Below are positions 1 through 11,626 of a DNA stretch of 64,000 nucleotides, piece by piece; position 1 is the stretch's first letter, and every line of letters begins with the position of its first letter. The notes beneath the pieces were generated by a model that searched no databases, was not told where the DNA came from, and saw only the letters and a list, made by a program, of their open reading frames with translations. The stretch covers positions 248,001 to 312,000 of the forward strand of contig JAFEMH010000986.1 in the NCBI GenBank assembly GCA_022495995.1, given 5' to 3'. The DNA is from Adenophora triphylla var. japonica. Taxonomy: Eukaryota > Streptophyta > Magnoliopsida > Asterales > Campanulaceae. The position numbers and the translations under genes are program-made.

Positions 1-1307
1 AGCGGCCGTGCAGCCAAGATGGAGCGGCCGTGCACTTGGCCTTTTTCAGGCCATTTGTGACCCTAAAATATAGAGTGGCCGTGTCTTGAAGAGGGAGCGG
101 CCGTGTCATTATATGGAGCGGCCGTGCAGCTTGGATAGGAGCGGCCGTGCGAAGTGTCAAGACTTAAATTCAAATCTGGCGCCAAGGGTCACACGGCCGT
201 GCAACTTCCTTGACGCGGCCGTGCAAAACGTGACTGCAGACGTAAAGGCACCTTTTGATTGCACCCGATTGAAGAGTCTCCTCCTTTTTATAAATAGGAC
301 CCTAGTGATCAGTCTTAGACACGAATTTTCGAGAGAGAAATTGCGATATTACATAGATAGAAAAACATTTGTGACAACAATTGTCCAAAGGAGTTTGAAG
401 ATCAAAGTTATTATTTGTTCTTGGAATCACTTTGGAGGAAAAGCAATAAAAGTGAAGCATTATTCTCAGCAATCATCTTCTTTATTCATAAGTCTTTCTT
501 ACTCAATCTTTATTTCTACTTTTATGTTATCAATGGCTTGTGACTAATCCCCCATATTCTTGGGGTTGGAAACTCAAAAGCATGCTTATTCATCATTAAA
601 AAATGTTTAGTCTTGTCTTCTTCCTTCATCTAAAATAATCTCTTTATATTATTCTCTAAATGCCTTACATTTTGGAGATATCCAATTTGTATGATTCAGT
701 CAATTGAGAGAAGTACCTAGCGGAGAATCTCGATTGACGGAACCATATAAAGAAACTAGGTTCATTGATCATGAGAGTAGTTCAATGGCCTAGGGATGTT
801 CCTTTAATGGAAAGTATGTTGACTTCCGTCCTTAATGGATTCTTACTAATTATGTTCAGCTAGAGATAAGCCGGAACGCCCGTTTGTGACAGGGCGGGAA
901 CAACGTAAACGGAAATCTCAAACAGTTAGGACATAATTAGTGAAGAATACAAACGCTATTGTCTTAGCCCGAAGTAGCGTAGGCTTAACATACCATCCTT
1001 GCTTTTTATGAAAACCTTTTATTTCTAAGACAATGACAATTTGATGAATAAGATTATGTGTATGATTTCCAATCCCGAGAATGCTTCATTTTATAAGATT
1101 TCAATTAAAGTATTTTCTGTTTATGCTCTCTATATTATTCTAAAACAAGTTTTATCTACCCCCCAATCTTTTCTATATTTTCTAAAAGACAAAAATATCC
1201 CCTAAGTAAACCCTGTCTCTGTGGGATCGACCCGTACTTGCACCCGCTATATTACAATAGCCCGTGCGCTTGCGGAATTAAATAAACCGTTAGGTTTCGA
1301 CCGAACA
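1..1307 (+). repeat. 5' LTR of element A (partial)
   Basis: Nearly identical to 7843-9146 of the 3' LTR. It ends CGAACA immediately before the primer binding site. It contains the U3 GGCCG array (4-221) and a TATA box (TTTATAAATAGG, about 287-298). The first roughly 260 bp of the LTR lie outside the window. Confidence 0.93.
4..221 (+). promoter_or_regulatory. GGCCG array in LTR U3 of element A
   Basis: GGCCG cores begin at 4, 26, 77, 99, 120, 143, 195 and 217. Neighbouring cores are 22, 22, 21, 23 and 22 bp apart, and the three clusters are separated by 51-52 bp. Each core sits in a motif close to GAGCGGCCGTGCA. The array lies 70-285 bp upstream of the LTR TATA box, the usual place for U3 enhancer elements. 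The same array recurs in the 3' LTR (about 7845-8065) and in element B. Binding function is inferred. Confidence 0.7.
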
Positions 1308-1313
1308 AGTTTT

Positions 1314-1331
1314 TGGCGCCGTTGCCGGGGA
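1314..1331 (+). other. Primer binding site for tRNA-Asp, element A
   Basis: TGGCGCCGTTGCCGGGGA is complementary to the 3' end of plant tRNA-Asp (including CCA). It starts 6 bp after the LTR end. This primer is typical of Athila-type gypsy elements. Confidence 0.93.
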
Positions 1332-1459
1332 CAACGGTTTACTTTTTATTTTTGTCTTTACTACAAAATTTTTAGTTTTTATTTTATTTTTGCTATTTTG
1401 CTTTCTCGTCCTGTAATCTGTTACGTTTAATTTTTCTTCAAGTGTTTTTCTTGTAGTTT

Positions 1460-2763
1460 ATGAAACGGTCTCGGACATTCGTTGACAACTTTGATCCGGA
1501 ACCCAAAAGAAGCTTTCACGAAAGATTAAGGAAATTCAGAGAAACTTTGAAAAAACACATGGACGGAGAACCGCAAACACCTGCTAGGACCCTACGGGAC
1601 TTTGTTAACCTAAGTACCCCGGGAACTAGATCCCCGATTGTTGTGCCGAATGCCGGAGCGGCAAACTTCGAGATAAAGCCGCAATTATTGCACATGGTTA
1701 TGAATAACCAATACAGCGGCACTGCCTTCGAAGATCCCCATCTACACATCCAAACATTCCTTGAATATTGTGATACCACACGTATTCAAGGTGTTACGGT
1801 GGAAGCAATCCGGATGCGCCTTTTTCCTTTCTCTCTTAAGGATAAGGCGAAACAATGGTTGAATTCGGTCCCCCAGAATTCATTAACAACATGGGACCAA
1901 ATTCAAGAAGCATTCCTTGGTCGATTTTTCCCACCAAGCAAGACTGCCAGATACGAACAAAGATCACTAACTTCTGTCAAACAGATAGTGAAACTTTTTA
2001 TGACGCATGGGAACGGTTCAAGGAACTTCTCAGAATGTGCCCCCACCACGGGCTTGAAAAGTGGTTGATTGTTCACACCTTCTACAACGGTCTCATTTTC
2101 AAAACAAGAGAGACCATTGATGCCGCTGCGGGAGGAGCATTGATGAACAAAGGAGTCGATGAGGCATACGACCTTATCGAAAACATTGCATTGAACCATT
2201 ACCAATGGTCAAACGAGAGGGAGCAGCAACAAGGTACGCCCGGTAAATATAATGTTGATGCAGTTACTCTTCTCTCCTCTAAAGTTGACATGCTTTTGAA
2301 AAAGTTTGAAAATCTTAATGTCAATCCCATTGCTAGTGTAAATGTGTTATGCGAACTATGTGGGTCTAACTCACATAGTACGGATAACTGCGAGTTACTT
2401 GACGTTACTTCTAACGATCAAGTGAACTTCGTTAATTCTTTTGGTCAAAAAGGGGGGATGTATTCTAATACATACAACCCCGAGTGGAGGAATCACCCCA
2501 ATTTTTCCTATAAGAATAACAATGTTCTTAACCCACAACCATCTACACAACCCCCGGGATTTGCACCTAAGAATTTCAACAACAATGCAAGTACCTTCCC
2601 CCCTAAATCTAAATTGGATCTTATAATGGATTTTGTAGTGGAGAATAAAAATTCCCAAGAAAAGATCAATAATGAATTTAGGGAATGTTTTAAACTACTT
2701 AATGCTAGGTTTGATAACTTGGCAGCGCATAATAAGATGCTAGAAACCCAACAAGCTCAATAG
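1460..2763 (+). pseudogene. gag: gag of element A (frameshifted)
   Basis: Capsid-type polyprotein of a Ty3/gypsy element. The ATG at 1460 opens MKRSRTFVDNFDPEPKRSF and the reading continues to residue 202, but the gag reading moves to the frame of 1855-2763 between about 1930 and 1975, so an indel splits it. Visible features: a retrotransposon-gag core (FYDAWERFKELLRMCPHHGL), a zinc-knuckle-like CELCGSNSHSTDNC around 2350-2390, and a C-terminal heptad-rich stretch ending LETQQAQ. Element B encodes the same protein. A UAG at 2761-2763 separates gag from the protease region in the same frame; B has CAG there, so this is more likely a mutation than programmed readthrough. Confidence 0.9.
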
Positions 2764-3988
2764 GCTACCCCATTGAATAGACCACAAGGGAGTCTTCCCG
2801 GTCAACCTCAAAGGCCAAATGAGCAAGTTAATGTGGTAAAAACTAGGGATGAGCAAGTAAAGATAAATGAATGCCCTAGAAATAATCATAGTCCAATCCC
2901 TCCAATGATTGAGACTAGTTTGGGGACGGAATCCCCTAAAGAAAAAGGCAAGGATTATGATGAATTCCTTGATAACCTAGATGCCATTAATGTTAACATT
3001 CCTTATTTTAGAAAAGATGAAGATATGCCTTTAGCCGTTAAACCTTTGAAAAAATTAATTTTTTGTAAAAGAAAGGCTAGAAGAAAATAAGAATGTTATG
3101 CTAGCGGAGGAAGTAAGGGCTGTTTTGCAAAATAAAGACCCTCCGAAATTAAAGGATCCGGGTACATTCACCATTCCTTGTTGTGTTGGCAGAATAAACA
3201 TAGATAACGCTGTCCTTGACCTAGGAGCAAGCGTTAGTATAATGCCATTATCGGTTAGCGAGAAGCTTGGTATAGGGGAACTCAAACCCACAACCATAAC
3301 TCTCCAATTGGCAGACCGATCCGTTCAATACCCCATTGGTATTATGGAAAACTTGCCTTGTCGAGTAGGGAACTTAATCATCCCTGTCGACTTTGTTATC
3401 TTGGATATGGCGGAAGACCATTATATTCCCGTCATTCTAGGAAGGCCATTTCTTGCCACTGCGGGGGCAATTATAGATGTAAAAAATGGCACATTTTCCC
3501 TAAATATAGGGAAAGAAAGGGTCGAATTTAGTATGCATAGGCCAGTTCTCGAAGATCCCTATCTCGAGGCCTACACACCTAGTGAAGAAAATTGGACCCC
3601 AAATGAAGAGACCTACACCCCTAGCGAAGAAAATTGAATTCCAAGTGAAAAAGATTTAATGGGTGAGGAACCAAAATCAAAGGAAGAGATAAAAAATGAT
3701 CCCATAAAAATTGAACCTTTGATTTGCAATGATGTTATAGATATTTCTGCATGTCCCGAAGCTAACAATGCAGTGAAAAAGTCAAAAAGAACAAAGAAGG
3801 AGGTCACTTCGAATTTCCGAAAGTGCAAAGACTATAGGTCGCTTGTTCTACCCAAGAAATCGGGATGGAAGAAATGTCTACCGCAGAAGATACTCATTAC
3901 CCCGGAAGGATTGCAATGGCAAGTTGTCAGTGACAAAAGGCCAACCAAATATCATGCATCTCCTACTACCGGGAAGGGGTCAAGCTAA
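2764..3988 (+). pseudogene. Aspartic protease region of element A, no pol downstream
   Basis: 2773-3090 is a Pro/Asn-rich linker, broken by a stop at 3088. 3098-3637 is a retropepsin-like domain: flap-side FTIPCCVGRI, active-site DLGAS (about 3219-3233) and the ILGRPFLAT motif about 70 residues later. It ends in repeated acidic (T/N)PSEEN-type units (3580-3640), interrupted by a TGA at 3635. 3659-3988 continues as a Lys-rich tail ending SPTTGKGSS. No RT (YxDD), RNase H or integrase (DDE) motif follows before the next ORF. DLGAS rather than DTGAS is usual for Athila-like proteases. Confidence 0.88.
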
Positions 3989-4140
3989 GGACCTAAAACA
4001 ACATCGGGATGGTAACCGATGGATTAATTTTTTTTGCTTTATTTTTTCTTTTATTTTAGTTTTTATTATATTTGTGCTAACCTTGTTTTGTAGGTGTAAA
4101 AGAGAAAAAGAAAAAGATTTAAAAATGGTGAAATTTCGTT

Positions 4141-4250
4141 AGCACGGCCGTGCATTACACTTGGAGCGGCCGTGCAGCCTATATCGAGTCGAACGGGTTA
4201 ACTCGCCAATAGGGGAGCGGCCGTGCAAGTCCCTTGACACGGCCGTGCAA
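4141..4250 (+). promoter_or_regulatory. Internal copy of the LTR GGCCG array, upstream of the env-position ORF
   Basis: GGCCG cores start at 4146 and 4168 (22 bp apart) and at 4219 and 4241 (22 bp apart). The second pair repeats the LTR module almost exactly, with CCTTGAC between the cores. A pyrimidine-rich leader (about 4290-4500) follows, then the ATG at 4668. This suggests a second, internal promoter derived from, or convergent on, the LTR U3. Element B has the equivalent at 18236-18345. Confidence 0.55.
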
Positions 4251-4667
4251 AACGCTCCCGGGAGTCAAGGCTGCTTCAATAAAAAAGACGCACCCTTCTC
4301 CCTCCTCCCTCATTCACTTCATCTCCTTCACTCTTCTCTCTATACCTCCGCCCCACCCACCTTAAATACCCATCTTTCTACCATTCTAACCCACATTACA
4401 ACCCTCAATCATCCTCAAATCCACCACTCAACCATTTCTCCCCCACCAAAATCAGTCCAAAAACCCTCCTAAAACCCCAATTCCAAAAATACCAAAACCC
4501 TTCACCCATTTCAAAAATTCAAGGGATTACTCAAGATTAAGGTTAAGGAGGAGGCTCTTGGACATTTCAAAGGCCGGGCATCAAAGATTTCAGGTTTATT
4601 CAGCAATTTCTTCGGGTAAGAACTCCTTCACCTCTCTTGTCTTTCAATTTTTCTGGGTTTTGAGATA

Positions 4668-5932
4668 ATGTCTACCAAAGGGAAAGGGAAGGCTACAGAG
4701 AGAGCAAAAAAGAAGTCCCGAAAAGAGCAAGGCTCTTCCTCTAACTTTAATCCTACTCTCAATACTTTGGGGATTGATTTTAGAAGTTTCAAGGGAGACT
4801 CGCACGTTTTGTTGCCTTGAGTTCTAAGAGGATTAGGCCAACCCAATTTCCTGATAGGCTTGCCCTGAGAACATTAGGACTTTACGGGGATGTTCTTACT
4901 CTTTTTATGGGATTGAGATCCGATGGTTTCCTTCAGAAGCATGAGAAAACCTATGAGGTCCTTACCTTAGAATTTCTGAGTACATTTAAGATGAAAATTG
5001 TGGAGGAAACTTGTAGATTGACAGGAAGGGTTTTTAATCAATTCCATTTGGACTTTCGCCTTGGAGGAAGAGAGCTTCATTTGACCGGGGCTGAGATTAG
5101 TAGAATTTTGGGGTTGTCTTTCCAAACGGAGTCTTTTCCCGACATGCCCATTGAATACAATGAGACTATTTTTTGGAACCAAATTACCGGCCTTCCATCC
5201 TATACATCCCAAAGTGCCAAAGCTTCTTCAATCATTCACCCATCCCTCCGCCTCATACATAGGATGTTCGCTTGTACCATCTTTGCTAGGGAGGATAAGG
5301 GAACCGTGAATAGAAAGGAGTTGTTTGTGTTATGGTGTTTTGTTTGGGAGCGAAGAAGGATAAATCTTTGCAATTTCTTCTTTGAGTTGATTGGTGACAT
5401 TGTTTCTCCCACCTTTAATGGAGAAATTCATATGGGAGGAATTGTTACTCTATTTGCCAAGCACTTCAATTTTGAGATTCCAAATGAATGGGTAGAAGTG
5501 AGAGGGTCGACAAAACTGGATATTCCAACCCTTCGAACTATGCAACTCATTTCGGTAAGGGGGAATAATGAGTATAATTGGTTAGTAGGAGCGGATAAAA
5601 CGCCCTACATTGTACTCCCAAGCAATAATCTCCCCACCATCCGGATAAGAGAGCCCGAGACTTGGATATTCCCAAATGCCATTGGAGGAGAAGGCCAAGA
5701 AGAAGAAGAAGAAGAAGAGATTCAAGCCCCATTGCCACCCGACTTCTACCAAAGGTTCGATCAAATGTTTGCCCAACAAGGTCAACTACTTCAGCAAAAT
5801 GCTCAAATCCTTCAACAACTCGGTCAAATAGATGGTCGTATTCAATATGCTCAAGGAAGGATTGACGACATTTACAACTATGGGGCAAACTATTGGGACA
5901 ACTTTCCACCACCACCACCACCATTTCAGTAA
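4668..5932 (+). pseudogene. env-position ORF of element A (ATHILA ORF-like), frameshifted
   Basis: The ATG at 4668 opens a Lys-rich N-terminus (MSTKGKGKATERAKKKSRKE) that hits TGA at 4817-4819; the reading resumes in another frame from 4817 to 5932 (about 371 codons). The main part contains LALRTLGLYGDVLTLFMGL and TYEVLTLEFLSTFK, resembling proteins annotated as ATHILA ORF-type in plants. It continues with a Glu run (5697-5718), a Gln-rich heptad stretch and a C-terminal IYNYGANYWDNFPPPPPP. No signal peptide or membrane anchor is evident, so envelope function is not supported. Role unknown. Confidence 0.75.
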
Positions 5933-7572
5933 GTTTTTCTCTTTACCCTCCCGGGATTTGGCATTGTTCCTTAAAACATTGAGGACAATGTTCATTTCAA
6001 GTGTGGGGGGTATCTATCCTTTTATTTTTTCGCTTTCTAGTGTAATTTTTTTCTTTTTAACTTAGTTGCAATTTTCTTTTATGCATGTATAATAGTATAT
6101 AAAAAAATAATATAAAAAAATAAAAATAATAAATCCCTATGATGATCAAAAATCATTATCTCTATGCTTGCCATTTGCCCTAGTATAAATGCCTATTTAT
6201 CTTTCCTCTCATATTTTCTATAAACTTAGAAATCTATAAAAAGGAAAAAGTATACTCCCTCCGTCCCGCCCGAAAGGGCACAAATTTCCTTTTTGGGCGT
6301 CCCATTTAAAAGGGCACAACCCTAAAAAGGAAAGTTTTTATTATTTTTTTACTCTTCCTACCCCACTCATTCTCTCTCCTACTTTACTTTTACACTCACA
6401 ACATTCTCTCTCCTAACTATTCCTCCCACTCATTCTCTCTCCTATTTAATTTTTCATACTCACAACATTTAACCTTTTTCTCTTTCTTACATCACTTTCC
6501 TTATTCATTTCTTAATTTCCGTGTTAGGAAGCAAAATTGCCCTTTCGGGCGGGACGGAGGGAGTAAAGGATATTTTTAGGAAATAATTGAAAGCCTCATA
6601 AGTTGGTATAGCACAATATAGAGTCTCATCAAGGAAAATGCATTTGATTAGAAGGATTTCTTTTATGCTTGGTCATTTATGCAAATATTGAAAATATTTC
6701 TTTAAGATTGTACATTTTTTATCTTTATTAGATATTTATTCCCTTTTTAGAAGCACCTTCTTGTTTGCATCCCTTGAATCACACCCTTTCATAAAATTCC
6801 ATCCTTCCATTTTTCAAATCAAATCAAAGTAAAACACTTTTATCTTATTACTAAAAAGAGTGACAATTGTCACCAATCCTTAAAAGCAAAAAGAAACATA
6901 TTATCTCCTAAGTAACTCGGGGCACGGCGTTCGCTGCGACGATGCTTCCTTGCCAAACGGGAGTAATATCCAAAAGTATTCTTGATCTAAGTATTAGGAA
7001 CATGGGGTCATGGCCACGTTGTCTCCTACTTAAAAGGATCAAAAATAACTTAGGTCTTTTGCAAAAATATAACACGTGCAAAAATAAGATAAATTTGTTT
7101 AACTTTGATAAGATTTTTCCACTACCATCATCCATTTTTCACCCTTGTGATTCAAAGAATGTAATACAATTCTTCGGAACTTCTAAATTGTGAATAGATG
7201 TTTATACCTTCTCTTGTACGTCTTAAAGAAATAAAATTCATCTTTTCTAAAAAATCACTCTAAAAGGTGACAGCTTTTTCTACCAAGAAATAAATCTAAA
7301 GATTCTTCCTTCTAGCATGCTTTACTCGGTCAAAATTCTATATATGTTATATTAGGTTATTGTCTTGCATTTTATCTCTTTAAAATATCCCTAAAATATT
7401 TCTTCCTAAAATAATTTTTTAAAGGTATTCAAAATATGATTAGAAAGATAAAGGCATTATCTAAAAGGCATTTAAGGGCTTACTACTTTATTTCTGAGGG
7501 ATCAATCTTGTTTTTTTTCTCTCCCTCTCCGTATTTTCATTCTAAGTTTGCTTGGGGACAAGCAAAAGCTTA
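5933..7572 (+). other. 3' non-coding region of element A
   Basis: AT-rich, no supported ORF. Apart from the MITE at 6255-6563 it matches 19400-20747 of element B closely. The conserved stretch around 6912-7040 is GC-richer than the surroundings; its role is unknown. Confidence 0.7.
6255..6563. mobile_element. Stowaway-type MITE inside element A
   Basis: 309 bp with terminal inverted repeats CTCCCTCCGTCCCGCCCGAA / TTCGGGCGGGACGGAGGGAG, flanked by TA. Element B has the empty site (around 19745-19760), so insertion happened after the A and B copies diverged. Confidence 0.93.
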
Positions 7573-7586
7573 AGTGTGGGGGAGTT
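7573..7586 (+). other. Polypurine tract, element A
   Basis: AGTGTGGGGGAGTT lies directly before the 3' LTR, matching 20748-20761 in element B. Expected plus-strand primer for reverse transcription. Confidence 0.88.
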
Positions 7587-9146
7587 TGATAAGTGACTAT
7601 TATATAGTCATTTATCCTTAGATTTATATACTTTTTATTGCATAAAACATCATTTCTCATTTCATTTCATATACTTTTTAGTTCTTTTTCCATATTTTCT
7701 AGATTTTACGCTTTTGGTATATTTCTTGTATTTAAAGACAGGTTTTAGGTTCATTTTTATCAAAAGGATACTTGGACACTTCAAGGCAAAAGACATGGAA
7801 GAGCACCAACCAAATCAAGCACACAAAGCTAAATTTCAGAAGGAGCGGCCGTGGTAAACCAAGATGGAGCGGCCGTGCACTTGGCCTTTTCGTGCCATTT
7901 GTGACCCTAAAATATAGAGTGGCCGTGTCTTGAAGAGGAGCGGCCGTGTCATTATATGGAGCGGCCGTGCGCAGCTTGGATAGGAGCGGCCGTGCGAAGT
8001 GTCAAGACTTAAATTCAAATCGGCGCCAGGGTCACACTACTGCAACTTCCTTGACGCGGCCGTGCAAAACGTGACCGCAGACGTAAAGGCACCTTTTGAT
8101 TGCACCCGATTGAAGAGTCTCCTCCTTTTATAAATAGGACCCTAGTGATCAGTCTTAGACACGAATTTTCAGAGAGAAATTACTGATATTACATAGATAG
8201 AAAACATTTGTGACAACAATTGTCCAAAGGAGTTTGAAGATCAAAGTTATTATTTGTTCTTGGAATCACTTTGGAGGAAAAGCAATAAAAGTGAAGCATT
8301 ATTCTCAAAGAATCATCTTCTTTATTCATAAGTCTTTCTTACTCAATCTTTATTTCTACTTTTATGTTATCAATGACTTGTGAGTAATCCCCCATATTCT
8401 TGGGGTTGGAAACTCAAAAGCATGCTTATTCATCATTAAAAAATGTTTAGTCTTGTCTTCTTCCTTCATCTAAAATAATCTCTTCATATTATTCTCTAAA
8501 TGCCTTACATTTTGGAGATATCCAATTTGTATGATTCAGTCAATTGAGAGAAGTACCTAGCGGAGAATCTCGATTGACGGAACCATATAAAGAAACTAGG
8601 TTCATTGATCACGAGAGTAGTTCAATGGCCTAGGGATGTTCCTTTAATGGAAAGTATGTTGACTTTCGTCCTTAATGGATTCTTACTAATTATGGTCAGC
8701 TAGAGATAAGTCGGAACGCCCGTTTGTGACAGGGCGGGAACAACGTAAACGAAAATCTCAAACAGTTAGGACATAATTAGTGAAGAATACAAACGCTATT
8801 GTCTTAGCCCGAAGTAGCGTAGGCTTAACATACCATCCTTGCTTTTTATGAAAACCTTTTATTTCTAAGACAATGACAATTTGATGAATAAGATTATGTG
8901 TATGATTTCCAATCCCGAGAATGCTTCATTTTATAAGATTTCAATTAAAGTATTTTCTGTTTATGCTCTCTCTATTATTCTAAAACAAGTTTTATCTACC
9001 CCCAATCTTTTCTATATTTTCTAAAAAACAAAAATATCCCCCAAGTAAACCCTGTCTCTGTGGGATCGACCCGTACTTGCACCCGCTATATTACAATAGC
9101 CCGTGCGCTTGCGGAATTAAATAAACCGTTAGGTTTCGACCGAACA
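7587..9146 (+). repeat. 3' LTR of element A
   Basis: 1560 bp, starting TGATAAGTGAC and ending CGAACA (TG...CA). Sequence is close to the 5' LTR, with only scattered differences and a few small indels around 7975 and 8030, so insertion is recent. Carries the GGCCG array (about 7845-8065) and the TATA box (about 8124-8135). Confidence 0.95.
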
Positions 9147-9724
9147 TGATGCAAACACACAGGTGGTGGAAATATTCTCAGCTTATGGATGTGGCATAGG
9201 ATGTGAGTCACATATTGGGACACAATTAGATCACAAAAAGTCAATGAGCAATAATCCAATCTGCACAGCCTCTAGGATGCATCCACCATTTTTTTTTTTG
9301 TGGATTTTTGCATTGTGAGTAGCTTTCACTTTACTTGATCCCAAAGATATCCCTTTTTCCCAATGATCTTATCAAGTTTGACTTCAAGTTTTCTTATGAA
9401 AATCACTTGATCACAATGGTATGGCTTCATACTAAGGGTGAAGCAGCTGTTTCTCACACATATATATTTTTTTTTCTTTTAGCACCCACTGTGAGATACC
9501 TAGGAAGGTTATATCAAGTTATCAAAAGATGACATGAACAGGAAGTGCTCACAATTAAGTGATCAAAAATAATGTCAAAGATGAAGACTCACAAGTGACC
9601 ACACTGAGAAATTTCGTGCTAATGCATGATATTTTTTGAATTTTTATTTTTTATAATTTTTTTTTTCAGTTAATCTAATATACAGATGTGTTAGAGGATG
9701 TGAGACACATTTGGTCTCACAACC
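9147..9724 (-). other. 3' non-coding part of copia element D
   Basis: Between the RNase H stop and element A. AT-rich, no ORF. No match to the D LTR ends seen, so element A must have inserted upstream of the 3' LTR (or the LTR was lost). The first bases after A (TGATG, 9147-9151) would be one copy of A's target duplication. Confidence 0.6.
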
Positions 9725-11626
9725 TTAGATATCATACAAGCCAAGAGACTTTCTCAAGAAGGAAAATCTCTCCAAATCTAATGCCTTTGTAAATATATCA
9801 GCCAATTGATTTTCAGTCCCAACAAATTTCGCATACGCTTTTTGTTCTACAAGATCTCTAATGAAATGATGTCTAATATCAATGTGCTTTGTTCTAGAAT
9901 GTTGGACAGGATTTTTTGATATGTCCAAGGCACTTTTGTTATCACAAAAAGCAATCAAAACTTTGCTATTCAATCCATAATCTTTCAACATTTGATTCAT
10001 CCAAAGCAATTGTGTGCAGCAACTCCCAAGGGCAAAATATTCAGCCTCGGCAGTGGATAAGGACACACAATTTTGCTTTCTACTATACCAAGACACAAGG
10101 TTATTTCCTAGGTAGAAACATCCACCTATGGTACTATTTCTATCATCACTATTTCCAGCCCAATCAGAATCAGTGTACCCAACCAAATTGGTGTTTGTTT
10201 CCTTAGAGTAATGCAGACCTAGGTTCACAGTCCCACTCACATATCTAATGATTCTTTTCAAGGCTTTAAGATGGGACACCTTAGGGTTGGCTTGGTATCT
10301 TGCACAGAGACACACACTATACATAATATCAGGTCTACTTGCAGTGAGATAAAGCAGACTTCCTATCATGCTTCTGTACAGTGTTTGATCAACACTCTCA
10401 CCATCAGAATCATGACTTAGCTTTTGGGAAGATCCCATTGGTGTTCTTTGATGTGAAGAGTGTTCAAGCTCAAACTTTTTCATAAGATTCTTGGCATACT
10501 TAGACTGTGAGATGAACATGTCATCTTTGAATTGCTTAATCTGTAAGCCTAAGAAAAAATTCAACTCACCTACCATACTCATCTCAAATGTGGAAGTCAT
10601 GCTATCCACAAATTCAGTTAGCATAGGGTCAGAATTTGACCCAAACACAATATCATCTACATAGATTTGTGCCACAAGAATCTCCTTTTTATTTTTCCTT
10701 ACAAACAATGTTTTGTCAACCTCACCTCTCTTGAATCCTAGTTAAAGCAAATGGTCAGTCAACCTACCATACCAAGCTCTAGGGGCTTGCTTTAGCCCAT
10801 ACAGAGCTTTCTTCAGCTTATACACATGGTTAGGATACTTGGAGTCCACAAAGCCTTTAGGTTGTTCAACATAGGCTTCCTCATTTAATATCCCATTCAG
10901 AAAAGCACTCTTAACATCCATTTGATGTAGAGTGATCTTGAGGTAACAAGCAATGGCTAACAAGATCCTAATGGACTCAATTCTTGCAACAGGAGCAAAT
11001 GTCTCCTTAAAATCAATTCCCTCTATTTGAGTATAACCTTAAGCAACTAACCTAGCTTTATTTCTAGTTATCACACCTTGCTCATCAGTTTTGTTTTTGA
11101 AAATCCATTTGGTTCCTATGACATTACCATGTGAGGGTCTAGGAACAAGAGTCCACACTTCATTTTTTTCAAATTGAATCAATTCATCTTGCATAGCCAT
11201 AATCCAGTTAGCATCTTTCAATGCTTCAGCAACATTCTTAGGTTCAATTTTTGAAACAAAACAACAGAAACTTACCTGGGAGTATGCTGAGGAGCAACTC
11301 CATAAACCAGCCATCTTTCTATAATCAACTTTGTCCTTTTGTCTAGTTCTCACTTGAGCATGCACATATCCCACAACTTGTGAAGTGGGGTGGTTTTTCT
11401 GGATTTTTGAAGGGATATCCTTTGATCTATCCACACACCCATTCACATTACCTTCTGGAGCATCATCCTGATCAGAATTAGAGGAACTGTCCTCGGGCCA
11501 CGGGAGTTTGAGTGGATGTGGGAGCAGATGTGGGTTCGATGTGGAGGCGGATGTGTCCACATCCTTGGTTACATCCTTATCGGGTTCAGCGATTTTCCAA
11601 TATCTGCAGACTGTTGGTTCTCCCAA
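9725..11626 (-). pseudogene. pol: Reverse transcriptase-RNase H of copia D (broken)
   Basis: N-terminal RT part at 11626-11039 includes NEVWTLVPRP and GTKWIFKNK. The middle part (10963-10742) has [11 protein letters not shown] and [13 protein letters not shown]. The last part (10708-9725) has the catalytic YVDD (10652-10663) and FFLGLQI. RNase H follows with TDSDWAGN, STAEAEYFALG and the C-terminal HIDIRHHF. At least two stops or frameshifts (around 11039 and 10741) separate the pieces, so no full enzyme can be made. The stop at 9725 fits the family end. Confidence 0.9.

Larger units (their letters stand above)
1..9146 (+). mobile_element. Non-autonomous Ty3/gypsy element A (Athila-like), left end outside window
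   Basis: Order seen: partial 5' LTR, tRNA-Asp primer site, gag, aspartic protease, ORF in the env position, polypurine tract, complete 3' LTR. Reverse transcriptase, RNase H and integrase are absent: the protease tail runs straight into the spacer before the env-position ORF. Element B at 13867-22288 has exactly the same architecture, so the lack of pol looks like a family trait rather than a private deletion. The element would need enzymes supplied in trans. The right flank is the 3' non-coding region of copia element D; the left flank and its target duplication are outside the window. Confidence 0.9.

Noticed and set aside
1..221. CRISPR-like array of short repeats with ~22-bp spacing
   Set aside because: Plant nuclear context inside an LTR; repeats are 10-12 bp near-palindromes with degenerate spacing and no cas genes.
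4817..5932. True envelope protein in element A
   Set aside because: No signal peptide, membrane segment or cysteine pattern; only the position is env-like.
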